The notes below the pieces were generated by a model. It searched no databases, had not been told where the DNA came from, and was given only the letters and a program-made list of their open reading frames with translations. Shown piece after piece: positions 63,515 through 64,000 of a DNA stretch of 64,000 nucleotides. The stretch's first letter is position 1. Each line of letters begins with the position of its first letter. Position numbers and translations under genes: made by a program. This DNA comes from Pandoraea commovens (lineage in GTDB: Bacteria; Pseudomonadota; Gammaproteobacteria; Burkholderiales; Burkholderiaceae), in NCBI RefSeq assembly GCF_902459615.1, contig NZ_CABPSA010000008.1, positions 62,001 through 126,000 of the forward strand, read 5' to 3'.

Positions 63515-64000
63515 GATGGACACCACCGAAGCTCATTCGGTCTCCGAGCGCGTACTGCAAGTCCTTGTGACTGTGGCGCGTCATGGACGCCCGATCGCGG
63601 CACGCGAGATCGCCGCGCAAACGAGCCTGCCGCTCTCTACGGTTTACCGCCACCTCGTTCCGCTCAAGAAGTGGGGGCTGGTACAAGAGCACGCCCATGA
63701 GGCGCTCTACGAACCGGGTCCGGTCGGCGTGCAATTGGCGTGGGGTTTCGACCACAACTCGCATCTTGTGACTCAGGCACGTGAAGAGATCGACGCCCTC
63801 GTGCAGCGCACCGGGGAGACGGTCGGTCTGCTCGTCGCCGCCAACGGTCAGGTCGTCTGCCTCGACATGCATGAGAGCGAGCAATCGCTGCGTTGCTCGT
63901 TCGCGAAAGGCCGCGCGCACCCGCTGGTGCACGGCGCTTCGGCCAAGGCCTTGCTCTCCTTCCTGCCCCAGACCACCCGCGAGAATCTGATTGGCCGTCA
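63515..64000 (+). CDS. IclR family transcriptional regulator, N-terminal part
   Basis: This is the first 162 codons of a regulator that runs off the right edge. The winged helix (about residues 8-70) includes PIAAREIAAQTSLPLSTVYR and the effector domain begins at about 85 (VGLLVAANGQVVCLDMHES, then FAKGRAHPLVHGASAKALLS). The start MDTTEAHSVSERV at 63515 has only a weak binding site. Target unknown; it could control the ligase operon upstream or genes beyond the window. Confidence 0.88.

Overview
The window is a stretch of high-GC chromosome with dense, mostly short-spaced genes. It most resembles a betaproteobacterium of the Burkholderiaceae, and Pandoraea fits best. The main grounds are the central block pgk-pyk-fbaA-purC-purE-purK-sua5, a kynBUA operon, a 1-Cys peroxiredoxin, and AzlC/AzlD with WaaF and a CHCC zinc-finger protein nearby. 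The genus is an inference from gene order and protein style; no search was run. I saw no rRNA, tRNA, CRISPR array, insertion sequence or prophage.

Layout. 0-5 kb: the groEL 3' end with its terminator, a LysR regulator divergent from an MFS transporter, a MarR regulator divergent from a DMT transporter across two clear operators, and moaC divergent from an M48 metalloprotease. 6.6-10.2 kb: a minus-strand run (zinc-finger protein, waaF, NTF2-like, yheT-like hydrolase, conserved hypothetical). 10.5-11.8 kb: azlCD. 11.9-22.5 kb: lower glycolysis followed by purine genes and sua5, interrupted between fbaA and purC by a secreted SecDF-P1-like protein and an unrecognised 536-residue protein. 22.5-30.6 kb: a sterol-desaturase-family protein, DacB/PBP4, a two-component system, an I78-type peptidase inhibitor and a divergent DegP-type protease, with a PmrA-like direct-repeat box in front of degP.

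30.8-38.1 kb is a molybdenum region: XdhC, CoxG, a short ModE, cytochrome b plus a Tat-exported sulfite-oxidase-fold protein, an MXKDX-type repeat protein and modABC, with a ModE-like operator upstream of modA. 38.4-45.5 kb is an AcrR-AcrAB-OprM-type efflux locus. 45.8-48.8 kb holds an acyl-CoA-binding protein and minor pilins. 48.8-50.2 kb is a yqjD/yqjE-type membrane operon. 50.4-53.5 kb has the peroxiredoxin, a glutaryl-CoA dehydrogenase and an IclR regulator.

The two most unusual parts are at the right. At 53.45-53.94 kb there is a non-coding array of three large hairpins whose stems differ but whose loops share a 23-nt core; part of it is a tandem duplication that copied the 3' end of the iclR gene. 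At 57.3-63.3 kb, next to kynBUA, a MarR/flavin reductase pair is divergent from a NicX-like ring-cleavage dioxygenase, a NicD-like hydrolase, an acyl-CoA-dehydrogenase-fold protein that appears to lack the usual catalytic Glu, and an acyl-CoA ligase. This looks like a catabolic pathway for a (probably N-containing) aromatic that does not match the classical nicotinate or picolinate clusters. A second IclR gene runs off the right edge.
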